From: Pedobacter agri PB92
Lineage (GTDB): Bacteria; Bacteroidota; Bacteroidia; Sphingobacteriales; Sphingobacteriaceae
Assembly (NCBI RefSeq): GCF_000258495.1
Contig: NZ_AJLG01000012.1
Span: 1 to 44,383 of the forward strand
Length of the DNA stretch: 44,383 nt
Reading direction: 5' to 3'
Below, piece after piece: positions 1 to 9,109 of this stretch (position 1 is its first letter; each line of letters begins with the position of its first letter). The translations under genes and the position numbers were made by a program. The notes under the pieces were generated by a model. The model was not told the origin of the DNA. It made no database searches and saw nothing but the letters and a program-made list of their open reading frames with translations.

Positions 1-2
1 CG

Positions 3-578
3 AATTATCCCAAGACAGATCTAAGGCCACTTGGTCCTGTAGGGCCGCAAACTCAGCGGCTCCTTTTTGCTGCAGCCATGCAAAATTCAGACAATAGCTA
101 TAAAGTCCATGCTGATACTCTGCGCAATACTGCCCTTAGCGAGGCGGTAAACTATTCAGCGGCGCTGAGCGCTATAGACCCACTTTGGCAGATTTATTAT
201 AGAAAGGAGTTTGAAGAGCTGCTGAACCTTTCAGATGCTGATCTGCTTTCGGGGCTTTCTTCAGGAGAAAAGAAATATTTTGTCTCTAATGGTCTATACG
301 ATTGGTATTTGGAGGAAAGCAAAGCGTTACTGGAAAGACTCCAGCTGGCGAGAACAACAAGCGTTGACCGTGGCTCCAGGATAATGGCCTATCACAGGAT
401 GCTGGCGGAGTACCGCAAACTGAGGGCCGGATGGGAGATGAAAAAGTCGAGGGTAAAAACTTACCTGAATACTAAAGGCGTCGCGGAAAAGCTCAGGAAT
501 AGCGAAACCAGTTCCCCCGTGACTTCCAGAAGCGATATCCAGATTGCAAACGACATCCTGAAAAAATCAAAACTCTAA
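3..578 (+). CDS. Conjugation-operon protein upstream of TraJ, 5'-truncated by window edge
   Basis: The reading frame is open from position 3 with no stop before the first in-frame ATG at 78, so the gene most likely begins outside the window; the ATG at 78 would give 166 residues. The visible part is soluble, charged and helical, with a basic segment near the C-terminus (around residues 110-140 from ATG 78). I do not recognise it with certainty. Its place directly before traJ is where Bacteroides-type operons carry traI (DUF4141, TrbJ/VirB5-like), and its helical, Arg/Lys-rich end would suit that, but this is inferred from position. It ends 4 nt before traJ. Confidence 0.6.
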   Translation, partial: NYPKTDLRPLGPVGPQTQRLLFAAAMQNSDNSYKVHADTLRNTALSEAVNYSAALSAIDPLWQIYYRKEFEELLNLSDADLLSGLSSGEKKYFVSNGLYDWYLEESKALLERLQLARTTSVDRGSRIMAYHRMLAEYRKLRAGWEMKKSRVKTYLNTKGVAEKLRNSETSSPVTSRSDIQIANDILKKSKL

Positions 579-582
579 TTTT

Positions 583-1713
583 ATGGGCTTAACAAATGTT
601 ATGACCGGCACTGCCGGTTTTTTTGTGCAGTCTTCGCCCGATTCGTTTAAAGATACCTTCAATTTCCTGCAGGGAAATGGGGTATATGAAGAAGGGATGA
701 TGCATTTTTTGCATGAAATGAAAAATACAATCTGGACGCATTACGATGCATTTATCGCAGATGCGCAAGCACTGGCCGCCATTTTCATGCTTATTTTTTT
801 TGCTATCAAGAGCTATGAAATGATTTCGGGCGATAAGCAGTTGGAGATTATGCCGCTGCTTCGCCCATTTGGCTTAACTATGGTTATTCTGTGGTGGAGC
901 ATATTCACCAGAATTCTTGCTTATCCTACTGATGTTGTCGAACAGAAGACCTCTGCGATGTTCGATGGCAGCCAGTCAGAGATAAATGATCTCAGGCTGC
1001 AAAGGGCAAAGCTGATGATGGAGGTCTCTGATCAGTTATTGAAGGTCCAGGCAGAGACCGAGACAGCAAAGACTGAAGCAGATACCTGGTATGAAAATGC
1101 CTGGGAATCTGTCAGGTCCTCTGTAAAAGAAGGATTTTCTGAGGTCTGGAATCCAATCGTAGAGATGAGAAACCGCCTGCAGGTAAGCCTTCAGCTGCTG
1201 GCGACTTCGCTCCTGGAAACCCTTGCCATCTGGATTTTGAGGATTTGTACCTATATCATCTTTATCATTCAGATTATATTTTCAACCATACTAATTATTC
1301 TGGGCCCTTTTTCCGTTGCAGTATCTATTTTACCTGCATTCAGGGATTCGTTTTCGACTTGGCTAGCAAGGTTCATATCGGTCAACCTGTATTCGGGCAT
1401 CGCCTACTTAGTGATGTATGTTGCTTCACTTTTTCAGCATTATGCCCTGGAAGCAGAGATCACCAGGTATCAGGAGCTTGTTGGTACAGGCGGAGCGAGC
1501 CTGGAAAAACTGGGCTGGTTTGCAGGTAACGGCGTGCTTTCCTTTGGAATGGTGATTGTAACCTTTGTCATAGGCGCACTCACCATGCTCACTGTACCCA
1601 GCATATCCACCTGGATTGTATCAACCTCAGGGGTTTCTTCAGCAGCAAGTTCAATGGGTAGGGGCGCATCGAGTATGACCCGCGTCGCCGGACAAATGAT
1701 GGGAGGGGTATAA
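583..1713 (+). CDS. traJ: Conjugative transposon protein TraJ (VirB6/TrbL-like inner-membrane channel protein)
   Basis: A 376-residue polytopic membrane protein. A hydrophobic segment near residues 62-80 and another near 90-112 are followed by a long charged helical stretch (about 120-190). A dense cluster of membrane helices then runs through about 205-345, and a Gly/Ser-rich tail closes the protein. This is the layout of the Bacteroides TraJ family, the VirB6-like component that forms the inner-membrane part of the mating channel. It sits in the order TraJ-TraK-TraL-TraM-TraN, and the next gene starts 2 nt after its stop, so translational coupling is likely. Confidence 0.88.
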   Translation: MGLTNVMTGTAGFFVQSSPDSFKDTFNFLQGNGVYEEGMMHFLHEMKNTIWTHYDAFIADAQALAAIFMLIFFAIKSYEMISGDKQLEIMPLLRPFGLTMVILWWSIFTRILAYPTDVVEQKTSAMFDGSQSEINDLRLQRAKLMMEVSDQLLKVQAETETAKTEADTWYENAWESVRSSVKEGFSEVWNPIVEMRNRLQVSLQLLATSLLETLAIWILRICTYIIFIIQIIFSTILIILGPFSVAVSILPAFRDSFSTWLARFISVNLYSGIAYLVMYVASLFQHYALEAEITRYQELVGTGGASLEKLGWFAGNGVLSFGMVIVTFVIGALTMLTVPSISTWIVSTSGVSSAASSMGRGASSMTRVAGQMMGGV

Positions 1714-1714
1714 G

Positions 1715-2338
1715 ATGATGATAAAAAATATAGAATCAAAAATTCGCCTGGCGACTTTTATTTCCCTGGGCAGCTTCATTCTTTGCCTCTGTGTGGTGGC
1801 TACTGTTTCATTTTTTGCCTATGGCTATGTGAGCGATTCCAGAAAGCGCATTTATATCCTTGACCCCTCCGGAACACCGGTTATGGCAAAGCAAACTGAT
1901 GTGCAGCTGAACCGGGCGGCAGAATACCGGGCACATATTGCAAGGTTCCATTCACTTTTCTTTTCACTCGTCCCGGATGATAAGTTCATAGAGTACCAGA
2001 TGAAACAGGCCATGTATCTGATTGATGAAAGTGGTGCACTGCAGTACAATAATTTGAAGGAGAAAGGTTTTTTTACCTCCGTTCTTTCTTCATCCGCAGT
2101 ATTGACCCTACGCACGGATTCCATTTTTTTAGATGAGAAAAAAATGTACTTCCGTTTTTACGGTACACAGAAGATTGACCGGCGCAGTTCTACAATAACC
2201 AGATCCCTAGTCACTGAAGGCACCCTAAAGGATCTGGAGACGCGTTCGGAAAACAATCCTCATGCCGTGCTCATCACGCGTTGGAAGACGCTGGAGAACC
2301 AGGATATTTTTACTACTGAAAAAAATGCTTTCCAATGA
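1715..2338 (+). CDS. traK: Conjugative transposon protein TraK (VirB8-like)
   Basis: A 207-residue bitopic protein with a short cytoplasmic N-terminus, one membrane helix at about residues 14-37 and a periplasmic domain containing a DSRKRIYILD-type segment just after the helix. Length, topology and position after traJ fit TraK of Bacteroides conjugative elements, the VirB8-like scaffold that links inner-membrane and periplasmic channel parts. A purine-rich GGGAGGGG lies just before the start, overlapping the end of traJ. A second ATG follows immediately at 1718 and cannot be excluded as the start. The end overlaps the next start (ATGA). Confidence 0.88.
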   Translation: MMIKNIESKIRLATFISLGSFILCLCVVATVSFFAYGYVSDSRKRIYILDPSGTPVMAKQTDVQLNRAAEYRAHIARFHSLFFSLVPDDKFIEYQMKQAMYLIDESGALQYNNLKEKGFFTSVLSSSAVLTLRTDSIFLDEKKMYFRFYGTQKIDRRSSTITRSLVTEGTLKDLETRSENNPHAVLITRWKTLENQDIFTTEKNAFQ

Positions 2339-2721
2339 AAAAGGTAACGGTATTATCTGCGCTCAGGTCGGAGTTCTCTGGATTGATTGAGCGCATGCAA
2401 AGAGTTGTTGCTGCATTCACTATAAAAAATCCAAAGCCAGTTTTCTGCGTAATGGTAGCGCTGATGCTCTGCTCGCTTGTATTGTGCTTTACCCTGCTCA
2501 GGCTGGAGAGCCCAGCGCTACCCAAACAAAACAAATTTTTCAGCAAGATAGAGGGGAATCTTGGCGCAATCGGGAAAACGGCAGGCAAACTCCAAAGAGT
2601 CATCGAAATCAGGTCGGCTTTGGAAGTCCTACTTGCAAAAGATTCACTGGATAAAAAGGATTCCCTATTGATGGAGCAGTTGCTGGGAGAAATTGATAGC
2701 TCGGTGACCACCAAAAAATAA
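2335..2721 (+). CDS. TraL-like small membrane protein of the conjugation operon
   Basis: A 128-residue protein with one membrane helix at about residues 35-56, then a charged helical tail with repeated KDSL-type motifs. It starts in a 4-nt ATGA overlap with traK and ends 6 nt before traM, which is the slot of traL in Bacteroides-type operons. Sequence alone does not prove homology to TraL; the assignment rests on order, size and topology. Its role is probably structural, at the inner membrane. Confidence 0.65.
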   Translation: MKKVTVLSALRSEFSGLIERMQRVVAAFTIKNPKPVFCVMVALMLCSLVLCFTLLRLESPALPKQNKFFSKIEGNLGAIGKTAGKLQRVIEIRSALEVLLAKDSLDKKDSLLMEQLLGEIDSSVTTKK

Positions 2722-2727
2722 TAAATT

Positions 2728-3951
2728 ATGAAAAAAATAGATTTCAGAAAGCCGCGTTATGCGTTGCCATTAATCTGCCTCCCATTTTTAATGCTTTTTT
2801 TTTATGTCTATAAAAGCAGCTATGGCAAAGAGGGCGCTCAGGTCGTGGGGAAGGATTCTTTGCAGACCCAGGTGGCAGGCGTTTCAGCCCAGGTTCGCGA
2901 GCAGGCGATTTCGGGCAAGCTTGATGCCTTTAGAAGTAAATTCAAACAGGCCGATGGGTATACTGCAGTTGGTATCATTGGAGAAGAAAATATGCAGCCC
3001 GCAGAAGTGACTTCTTCCTACAACTCAAGGGAAAAGCGGATGCTGGATTCCATCGATCAGGTGATGAAGGCAAAATATGGGGTGCAGGGATCCGAAAGTT
3101 CTAAAGCAACCAGCCGTTTTTATTCCAGCGCAACGTATACCGGTGAGGGGACATCATCCAGCGCCCGGCAGGACAAAGCGCTAGCCGATGCGCTCTCAAA
3201 GATAAAACAGGGGAAAAAAGATGTCCAGGAACAAAGGTCTTCAAAGCAGGAGCCGGATCCCATGCAACTCTTTCGCCAGCAGATGGCGCTTGTCGACAGT
3301 ATGGGAAAAGCAAACGATCCGGCTCTTGCTGAAAAGCGGGAGCAGGAAAGCCAAAGCAGGTTGGCTGAAATGGAAGAGAAGGGTAAAATAGTCATCCCGG
3401 TCAGGCGTTCTATTTCAGCATCAGGCGCTTTTAATACAATCGTTTCCTCCGAGCAGCAGCGGCCAATATCAGCAATTATCGATCAGGATATTACCGGTTT
3501 TTCCGGTTCACGTTTACGCATCCGCCTAACCGATGAAGTATTGGCAGGAAAATTCCTCATCAGAAAAGGTACTTATCTCTACGCCACGATTTCGGGCTTT
3601 TCGGCACAACGGGTTACACTACTAATCTCAAGTGTATTTCATGAAGGAGAGATCCTGCCGGTAAACCTGCAGGTTTATGACAACGACGGCCTTCCCGGAA
3701 TTTATGTTCCCTCATCAGCATTTCGGGAGTTCACCAGGGATTTAGGCGCTTCCAGCTCGCAGGGGATTACCATTCAACAGATGGCTGAGAATAACAATCA
3801 GCTGGTGATGGGGGTGCTTTCCAAGATGTTCCAGTCCACCACAACCGCGGTTAATAAACTCATCCGGTCTAACAAAGTAAAGGTTAAGTACAATACCCAG
3901 ATTTTTCTTGTTGATCCAGCTGAGCTAAAAAGAAAACAACAATCCTATTGA
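2728..3951 (+). CDS. traM: Conjugative transposon protein TraM (VirB10-like)
   Basis: A 407-residue protein with a short cytoplasmic N-terminus, one membrane helix (about residues 14-30), a long low-complexity periplasmic region rich in Gln, Lys, Ser and Glu (about 35-220), and a compact C-terminal beta-rich domain (about 225-400). In that domain a DQDITGFSGSRLRIRL-type stretch and the following segments resemble the VirB10/TraM fold. VirB10-like proteins span from inner to outer membrane and gate the channel. The stop overlaps a possible TTG start of the next gene. Confidence 0.88.
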   Translation: MKKIDFRKPRYALPLICLPFLMLFFYVYKSSYGKEGAQVVGKDSLQTQVAGVSAQVREQAISGKLDAFRSKFKQADGYTAVGIIGEENMQPAEVTSSYNSREKRMLDSIDQVMKAKYGVQGSESSKATSRFYSSATYTGEGTSSSARQDKALADALSKIKQGKKDVQEQRSSKQEPDPMQLFRQQMALVDSMGKANDPALAEKREQESQSRLAEMEEKGKIVIPVRRSISASGAFNTIVSSEQQRPISAIIDQDITGFSGSRLRIRLTDEVLAGKFLIRKGTYLYATISGFSAQRVTLLISSVFHEGEILPVNLQVYDNDGLPGIYVPSSAFREFTRDLGASSSQGITIQQMAENNNQLVMGVLSKMFQSTTTAVNKLIRSNKVKVKYNTQIFLVDPAELKRKQQSY

Positions 3952-3956
3952 ATTAT

Positions 3957-4796
3957 ATGAAAACATTATTATTAATTGCCCAGATGCTTCTGCTGAGCGC
4001 AAGTCTTCGGGCGCAGCAAACTGATGCGGTAAATCTCAGCCAGGTTCCAACAGTGGGAATTTCTGGCTCGGTTTCACTACATTTTATTTCTCCAGAAAAA
4101 ATCTCTTATGTTGATCTGTCCAGTGCGGCGATGATTGGCGATCTTCCCGAAAAGAATATACTAAGGGTCAAGGCAGTTCCGGATTCAATATCCTCACTGC
4201 TGTCCGGCAACGATGCCGGCCTGGTGACAATAGTCGGGGAAAGTTTTATTGCCCAATATAAGCTGGTTTTTCTCAAGGCTTCCGATTCCGGGCAAATATC
4301 CACCCAGGTAAATATTTTGCCCTCAGCTATCCGGCCACTGGATATTTCTGGCATTAGTCTTACCCAAAATGATTTCAGGATGAATGCCTTACGGTTATTA
4401 AACGAGCCAAACAAGAAGCCGATTAGCATGCAATCGATGTTTGGGATTTCAATAACGGTGAACCAGATACGCGCTCTGGGGGATTTTGTGCTGCTTGATC
4501 TTGGCTTCAGCAATGAAACTAATTTACCATTTGATGTAGATGAACTCAGGTTTAAAATTGAAGACAGGAAAATCAATAAGTCTACCAATGTTCAGTCAGT
4601 GGAGGTCAGCCCGGTTTATAAGCTTTATCCTTTTGAAAGGTTCAAAAAATCCTACAGGAATATCTATGTGCTGAAGAAGGCAACTTTTCCCGGTGACAAG
4701 ATATTCAATATTGAGCTTTCCGAAAAGCAGATTTCAGGTCGAAACCTTCGCGTGGCGCTCAGATACTCGGATATGCTGGAGGCGGATACTTTTTAG
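3957..4796 (+). CDS. traN: Conjugative transposon protein TraN (VirB9-like, DUF4138)
   Basis: I place the start at ATG 3957 rather than the in-frame TTG at 3948, because the ATG directly begins a good signal peptide (MKTLLLIAQMLLLSASLRAQ) cleaved before QTDAV. The mature protein of about 260 residues is beta-rich, with a segment LLDLGFSNETNLPFDVDELR typical of the TraN/DUF4138 family of Bacteroidota conjugative elements. It is the VirB9-like periplasmic/outer-membrane partner of TraM in the core complex. It follows traM without a gap and precedes the coupling ATPase by 6 nt. Confidence 0.87.
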   Translation: MKTLLLIAQMLLLSASLRAQQTDAVNLSQVPTVGISGSVSLHFISPEKISYVDLSSAAMIGDLPEKNILRVKAVPDSISSLLSGNDAGLVTIVGESFIAQYKLVFLKASDSGQISTQVNILPSAIRPLDISGISLTQNDFRMNALRLLNEPNKKPISMQSMFGISITVNQIRALGDFVLLDLGFSNETNLPFDVDELRFKIEDRKINKSTNVQSVEVSPVYKLYPFERFKKSYRNIYVLKKATFPGDKIFNIELSEKQISGRNLRVALRYSDMLEADTF

Positions 4797-4802
4797 GGAT
4801 GC

Positions 4803-6842
4803 ATGATGGAAGAAAGCAAAGAGCAACAAAGTTTGCACCACTTCCTCCAGTTCGCGATTTATCTGGCAGTATTGCTTGACATATTGATGTTCGTTTATGC
4901 GCCGAAATTGTTGGTGGATAAAGTCAATTTCCTTAATGGCTTGTCAGGGTTACTGTTTCGCATGTCACGGATAGCGATATATGAAAATCCCTTCTATAGC
5001 CGCTTTTTCCTTTTGCTGCTTATTTCCTTGGTATCTATTGGAACCTTAAGTAAAAAGGAAAAAGATTTAAAACCTACGAGAGCCATTATTTATCCTCTGA
5101 CAGCTGGACTTCTATTGATGGGATCCAGCATCTTTTTCTTTGGCGAGGCTGGTAGGGAGATTTATTACCGTACAAGCTTTTGTGACCTGGGCTATATTGT
5201 GAGCTTGCTCGCAGGAACTGTTCTGGTGCACCTCGCGATGGATAATGTTTCCAAGATCATCAGTTCCTCTTTTGGAAAGGATAAATGGAATACCGAGGAA
5301 GAGTCATTCATGCAGGCTCGGAAACCGGTGAAAGGACCATTCGCGGTAACCATTCCTTCCCTTTTTTATTACCGAAAGAAAATTCATTCAGGGTTTATCA
5401 ATATTGAGAATATCTTCAGGGGTACCCTGCTCATTGGCACACCTGGCTCTGGAAAAAGTTTTGGGATTGTGATGCCTTTTATCAGACAGCTCGTCGCCAA
5501 GCAGTTTTGCATATGCTGTTACGATTATAAGTTTCCCGATCTTGGCCAGATAGCATATTATCATTACCTGCTCGGAAAGAAACAGGGAAGGTTATCTGTT
5601 TTTGGTTTTCATGTAATCAATCTGACCCAGGTTGAGCGAAGCAGAAGAATAAATGTACTCCGGCCAGACTATATCCTAACCCTGGCCGATGCCGGAGAGA
5701 CAGCGGAAGCACTTGTGGAGGCACTCAAGAAAGGCGATAAATCAGGGGGAAGCGATCAGTTCTTTACACAGAGTGCGGTCAACTTTCTTTCCTCCTGTAT
5801 CTACTTTTTTTCGCAGTACGAACACGGTAAATATTCAACCTTTCCCCATGTGCTTTCCTTTTTGAACTGCAGCTATGAGCAGATCTTTTCGGTGCTTTTC
5901 TCAAACCCTGAACTTAAAAGCCTGCTTTCGCCATTTGCAACGGCCTGGCAGGCAAAGGCTTTTAACCAATTGGAGGGACAGATTGGAACACTAAAGGTAT
6001 TTATATCCAGGCTTGCCACTAAAGAAACGTTTTGGGTTTTCTCCGGTGATGACTTTAATCTAAAGATTTCTTCAAAGGAAGAACCCTCAATTTTAGTACT
6101 GGCCAATGATCCCAATACCCAAAATATCAATTCTGCATGTTATTCTGTGGTACTCAACAGGCTCACCAGGCTCATCAATTCCAAAGGCAACCTTCCTTCC
6201 GCGCTGATCATTGATGAACTGCCGACGCTATTTGTGCATCGAATTGAAAATCTCATTGCAACGGCAAGATCAAACAAGGTAGCGGTTTTAATGGGACTTC
6301 AGGAATTGCCCCAGTTTCAGCAGCAATATGGAAAAGATACCGCTACTACGATTATTTCTGTGGTTGGAAACGTGCTATCCGGTTCGGTAAGAAACAAGGA
6401 CACCCTGGAATGGCTGGAGCGGCTTTTTGGTAAAGTTAAGCAGCAATCGGAAAGCCTTTCTATCGACCGGGCCAAGACGTCAGTATCGCTTTCAGAAAAA
6501 CTGGAATCATTAATTCCGGCAGGAAAAATTGCCTCGCTAAAAGCAGGTGAGCTCGTTGGGATGCTCGCAGCGGATGCTGTTGAGGATTATACGGGGAAAT
6601 ATGAAACCTCGGCCATCAATTGCAGGGTAAACCTGGACATGGATGAGATCGCCAGGGAAGAAAAGTCCTATGTGCAGATGCCGGTCTATTACGATTTTGG
6701 CGGTAAGAAGGATCAAGTCTTAAAAGAGAATTTTACACGTATCAATGAAGAGGTCAGCCAGCTCATAAAGCAGTTCAAATCTGAAGGAAGTAAAGTTGCT
6801 GAGACGCCAAAATCCTCCATGGCCGGGGGAATAAAAAGGTAA
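4803..6842 (+). CDS. Type IV secretion coupling ATPase (VirD4/TraG family)
   Basis: A 679-residue membrane-anchored ATPase that brings relaxase-bound DNA to the mating channel. Several hydrophobic helices occupy roughly the first 150 residues. The Walker A motif GTPGSGKS is at residues 212-219 and Walker B (ALIIDELP) at about 466-473, with D471 and E472. A further motif (LMGLQELPQFQQQYG) shortly after Walker B matches the conserved Gln-containing motif of the family. The C-terminus is charged and probably disordered. It ends the secretion part of the operon, 29 nt before the next gene. In Bacteroides naming, TraG is the VirB4 homologue, so no symbol is given. Confidence 0.9.
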   Translation: MMEESKEQQSLHHFLQFAIYLAVLLDILMFVYAPKLLVDKVNFLNGLSGLLFRMSRIAIYENPFYSRFFLLLLISLVSIGTLSKKEKDLKPTRAIIYPLTAGLLLMGSSIFFFGEAGREIYYRTSFCDLGYIVSLLAGTVLVHLAMDNVSKIISSSFGKDKWNTEEESFMQARKPVKGPFAVTIPSLFYYRKKIHSGFINIENIFRGTLLIGTPGSGKSFGIVMPFIRQLVAKQFCICCYDYKFPDLGQIAYYHYLLGKKQGRLSVFGFHVINLTQVERSRRINVLRPDYILTLADAGETAEALVEALKKGDKSGGSDQFFTQSAVNFLSSCIYFFSQYEHGKYSTFPHVLSFLNCSYEQIFSVLFSNPELKSLLSPFATAWQAKAFNQLEGQIGTLKVFISRLATKETFWVFSGDDFNLKISSKEEPSILVLANDPNTQNINSACYSVVLNRLTRLINSKGNLPSALIIDELPTLFVHRIENLIATARSNKVAVLMGLQELPQFQQQYGKDTATTIISVVGNVLSGSVRNKDTLEWLERLFGKVKQQSESLSIDRAKTSVSLSEKLESLIPAGKIASLKAGELVGMLAADAVEDYTGKYETSAINCRVNLDMDEIAREEKSYVQMPVYYDFGGKKDQVLKENFTRINEEVSQLIKQFKSEGSKVAETPKSSMAGGIKR

Positions 6843-6871
6843 CCAATCAATAATTTTTAAATCCTATTACC

Positions 6872-7294
6872 ATGGAACAACTAACAGGTAAGCTCGTGGC
6901 CATTAGCCCCGCGCTTGCCAATGATCCTATCTTTAAGCAGGGCCAAATTGGAATTATCGCGATGGCCGATTTGAAATCTGGCACCGCTAACGTTGTCTTT
7001 TCATCCGGCGAATTGGGCCGGTATTCTTCAGATGCGCTACTGGTCCTCAAGGATAAAAGGGACCTCTATCAGGATATTATGACCGGGGTGAGGGAAATGG
7101 ATGGCGATACATTCAGGCAATTGCTGGACATCAATATGAAGCAGGAACACGCTGATTACCTTCATCAGTCTGCAGCAATGAAGATTGCGCTCAGCAATCC
7201 CGAAGTGCTAAAGCATAGCACAGTCTCTCTGGAAGAGCATCTTTCTATAGACCTCGGCAAAGATATCAATCATGACAAGGTTTTTGAACGCTAG
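6872..7294 (+). CDS. Element-encoded hypothetical protein
   Basis: 140 residues, no signal peptide and no membrane helix. The first about 60 residues look like a small beta-barrel (alternating hydrophobic segments such as GKLVAISP, GQIGIIAMADL, TANVVFSSGELGRY), and the rest is helical. The family is not one I can name. It starts 29 nt after the coupling protein gene, and its 3' end overlaps the M23 peptidase gene by 23 nt, so it belongs to the same transcript and is presumably conserved with the conjugation cluster. No function is assigned. Confidence 0.7.
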   Translation: MEQLTGKLVAISPALANDPIFKQGQIGIIAMADLKSGTANVVFSSGELGRYSSDALLVLKDKRDLYQDIMTGVREMDGDTFRQLLDINMKQEHADYLHQSAAMKIALSNPEVLKHSTVSLEEHLSIDLGKDINHDKVFER

Positions 7295-7898
7295 CGGTCG
7301 TATCCCGTTAGTTTTTGTGTTATCGGTTCTGGTATTGAAGGCGAACGCACAGCTAGCGATGCCGCTGAATGCCATGAGGATAAATAGCGGTTTTGGAAAA
7401 AGAATCCACCCGGTTACGCATAAGCAGGATTTTCACAGGGGAATTGACCTTCAGGCGAGAAATGAGCCTGTGTATGCGTTTTTTGCGGGAAGGATATCAG
7501 AGGTAGGTTATAACCCAATCCTGGGAAAATTTATCAGGATCGAAAAAGACGGACTGGAGTGCATCTATGGGCATCTGTCGATTTTGCTGGTCTCCAAGGG
7601 CGAGCAGGTTGGATCCGGCGAGTTTGTAGCTGTTACGGGAAGTACCGGGCGGGTAACAGGGGAGCACCTTCATTTCTCACTTAAATCAAATGGTACTTAT
7701 CTAGACCCGGTTTCTTTCATCCAGCGCTATTACCAGGCCAGTATCAATAAAGAAAATATTATGGAAAACTCGACTTACCTAAACTTGCGGCAAAAACTAG
7801 AACTGCTCGTGATGATGGAAGAAGTTGCGCTAAACGAGCAGGAATCTATTCTGTACGGGGTTGACTTTGCGGACCGGGAGGATCCAGAGGATGAATAA
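7272..7898 (+). CDS. Exported M23 family peptidoglycan endopeptidase
   Basis: A 208-residue LytM-type metallopeptidase. Residues 1-27 are a signal peptide ending at KANAQ. The zinc-site residues are visible: H55 and D59 in HRGID, and H132 and H134 in EHLHFSL; a YGHLS motif lies between them. The domain is complete (about residues 35-155) and is followed by a 50-residue acidic helical tail. In conjugation operons such enzymes open the cell wall locally for the transfer apparatus. The gene overlaps its upstream neighbour by 23 nt and the ArdC-like gene by 8 nt, so expression is probably coupled. Confidence 0.9.
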   Translation: MTRFLNASGRIPLVFVLSVLVLKANAQLAMPLNAMRINSGFGKRIHPVTHKQDFHRGIDLQARNEPVYAFFAGRISEVGYNPILGKFIRIEKDGLECIYGHLSILLVSKGEQVGSGEFVAVTGSTGRVTGEHLHFSLKSNGTYLDPVSFIQRYYQASINKENIMENSTYLNLRQKLELLVMMEEVALNEQESILYGVDFADREDPEDE

Positions 7899-9102
7899 GA
7901 AGGAGGTCACTAAGCCAATGCACGTTCAGGTTGCGCAAAGAGTTGTAGAAGCTTTAAAGGCTGGTACCGCCCCATGGCAGATTCCCTGGGATGCAGGCGG
8001 ACTGCCCTTTGAATTGCCTTATAATCTGCAGAGTGGAAAGCGATACCGGGGCATAAATTCAATATCATTATTGATGAGCGGTAGGGAAGATCCAAGATGG
8101 ATGACTTATAAGCAGGCCGAGGAAGGCGGGTTTCAGGTTCGCAAGGGGGAAAAATCGATGATGATTCAGTTCGTTAAAACCACCGACGAACGGACCAAGC
8201 GTGATGCATCAGGTAAGGTGTTACATGATGAACTTGGTAAACCAATCACAGAAAAAATGCAGCTTTCCCATGCGATAGTGCGCAATGCCTATGTTTTTAA
8301 TGCGGACCAGATTGAAGGAATGCCAAAGCTTGAACTTGAAAAGGCAGGCAGACAATGGGAGCCACTTGAGCGTGCTGAAAAGCTGATTTCCTCCTCGGCG
8401 GCGGTTATCAACCACCAAAACTTAGGCAATGCTTTCTATGATCCCAGAAACGATGCTATAACCCTTCCTCATCAGGACTGGTTTTCTGCGGGGGACAAAT
8501 ATTATGCTACGTTGTTGCATGAGCTTGGTCATTGGACGGGGCATCCCGAGAGGCTAAACCGCGATATGGGTGAAGGATTTGGAAGTGAAAGTTATGCCAG
8601 GGAAGAACTCAAGGCAGAGATTGCATCCATGCTCTTGGGTCAGGAACTGGGTATCGGGCATGATCCTGGGCAGCACTATGCCTATGTGGAAAGCTGGATA
8701 TCAATTTTGGAGAATAACCCATTTGAAATATTTTCCGCCTCAATGGATGCTGAGCGGATTTTCGGTTACGTAATTGGCCTGGAGAAAGGAAAAGAACTTT
8801 CGAAAGAGGATCATTCATTGAGCGCTTTAAACGCCCCGCCCTCAAAACCAATTAATTATTTAACCACCGGAGATAAAATTCAGTACAATGGATCAGTTTA
8901 CGAAGTGCTCGGACACTTAAAGCAAGGAAGGCTTAAGATGGTAGAAAGCCTGAACGGTCATGCTTTCACCTTGTCCCAGCAGGACAAGCTTTATAGTGCC
9001 CTTTCCTTTTTAAAAACGCAGATGGGCAGAGAAGAATCTCAGGTCCACCAGCACGCTTTTCCTGAAAGGTCCGATGACCACTCTTCTGAAATAAATAGAT
9101 AA
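7891..9102 (+). CDS. ArdC-like antirestriction protein: ssDNA-binding domain plus zincin metallopeptidase domain
   Basis: I choose ATG 7891 over the in-frame TTG at 7861: it has a purine-rich AGAGG just before it and gives the family's usual N-terminus (MNKKEVTKPMHVQVAQRVVE). Residues about 5-140 form the ArdC N-terminal domain (APWQIPW, NLQSGKRYRGINS, WMTYKQAEEGGFQVRKGEK motifs). The zincin-like domain follows, with HELGH at residues 210-214 and a downstream Glu-rich helix (REELKAEIASMLLG). ArdC proteins protect incoming single-stranded DNA from restriction. A C-terminal extension of about 95 residues is less conserved. The start lies inside the end of the M23 gene. Confidence 0.87.
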   Translation: MNKKEVTKPMHVQVAQRVVEALKAGTAPWQIPWDAGGLPFELPYNLQSGKRYRGINSISLLMSGREDPRWMTYKQAEEGGFQVRKGEKSMMIQFVKTTDERTKRDASGKVLHDELGKPITEKMQLSHAIVRNAYVFNADQIEGMPKLELEKAGRQWEPLERAEKLISSSAAVINHQNLGNAFYDPRNDAITLPHQDWFSAGDKYYATLLHELGHWTGHPERLNRDMGEGFGSESYAREELKAEIASMLLGQELGIGHDPGQHYAYVESWISILENNPFEIFSASMDAERIFGYVIGLEKGKELSKEDHSLSALNAPPSKPINYLTTGDKIQYNGSVYEVLGHLKQGRLKMVESLNGHAFTLSQQDKLYSALSFLKTQMGREESQVHQHAFPERSDDHSSEINR

Positions 9103-9109
9103 ATGTGTT

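Noticed and set aside
1245..1529. Second plus-strand open frame inside traJ
   Set aside because: It overlaps the membrane-helix region of traJ in another frame and has no protein-like features of its own.
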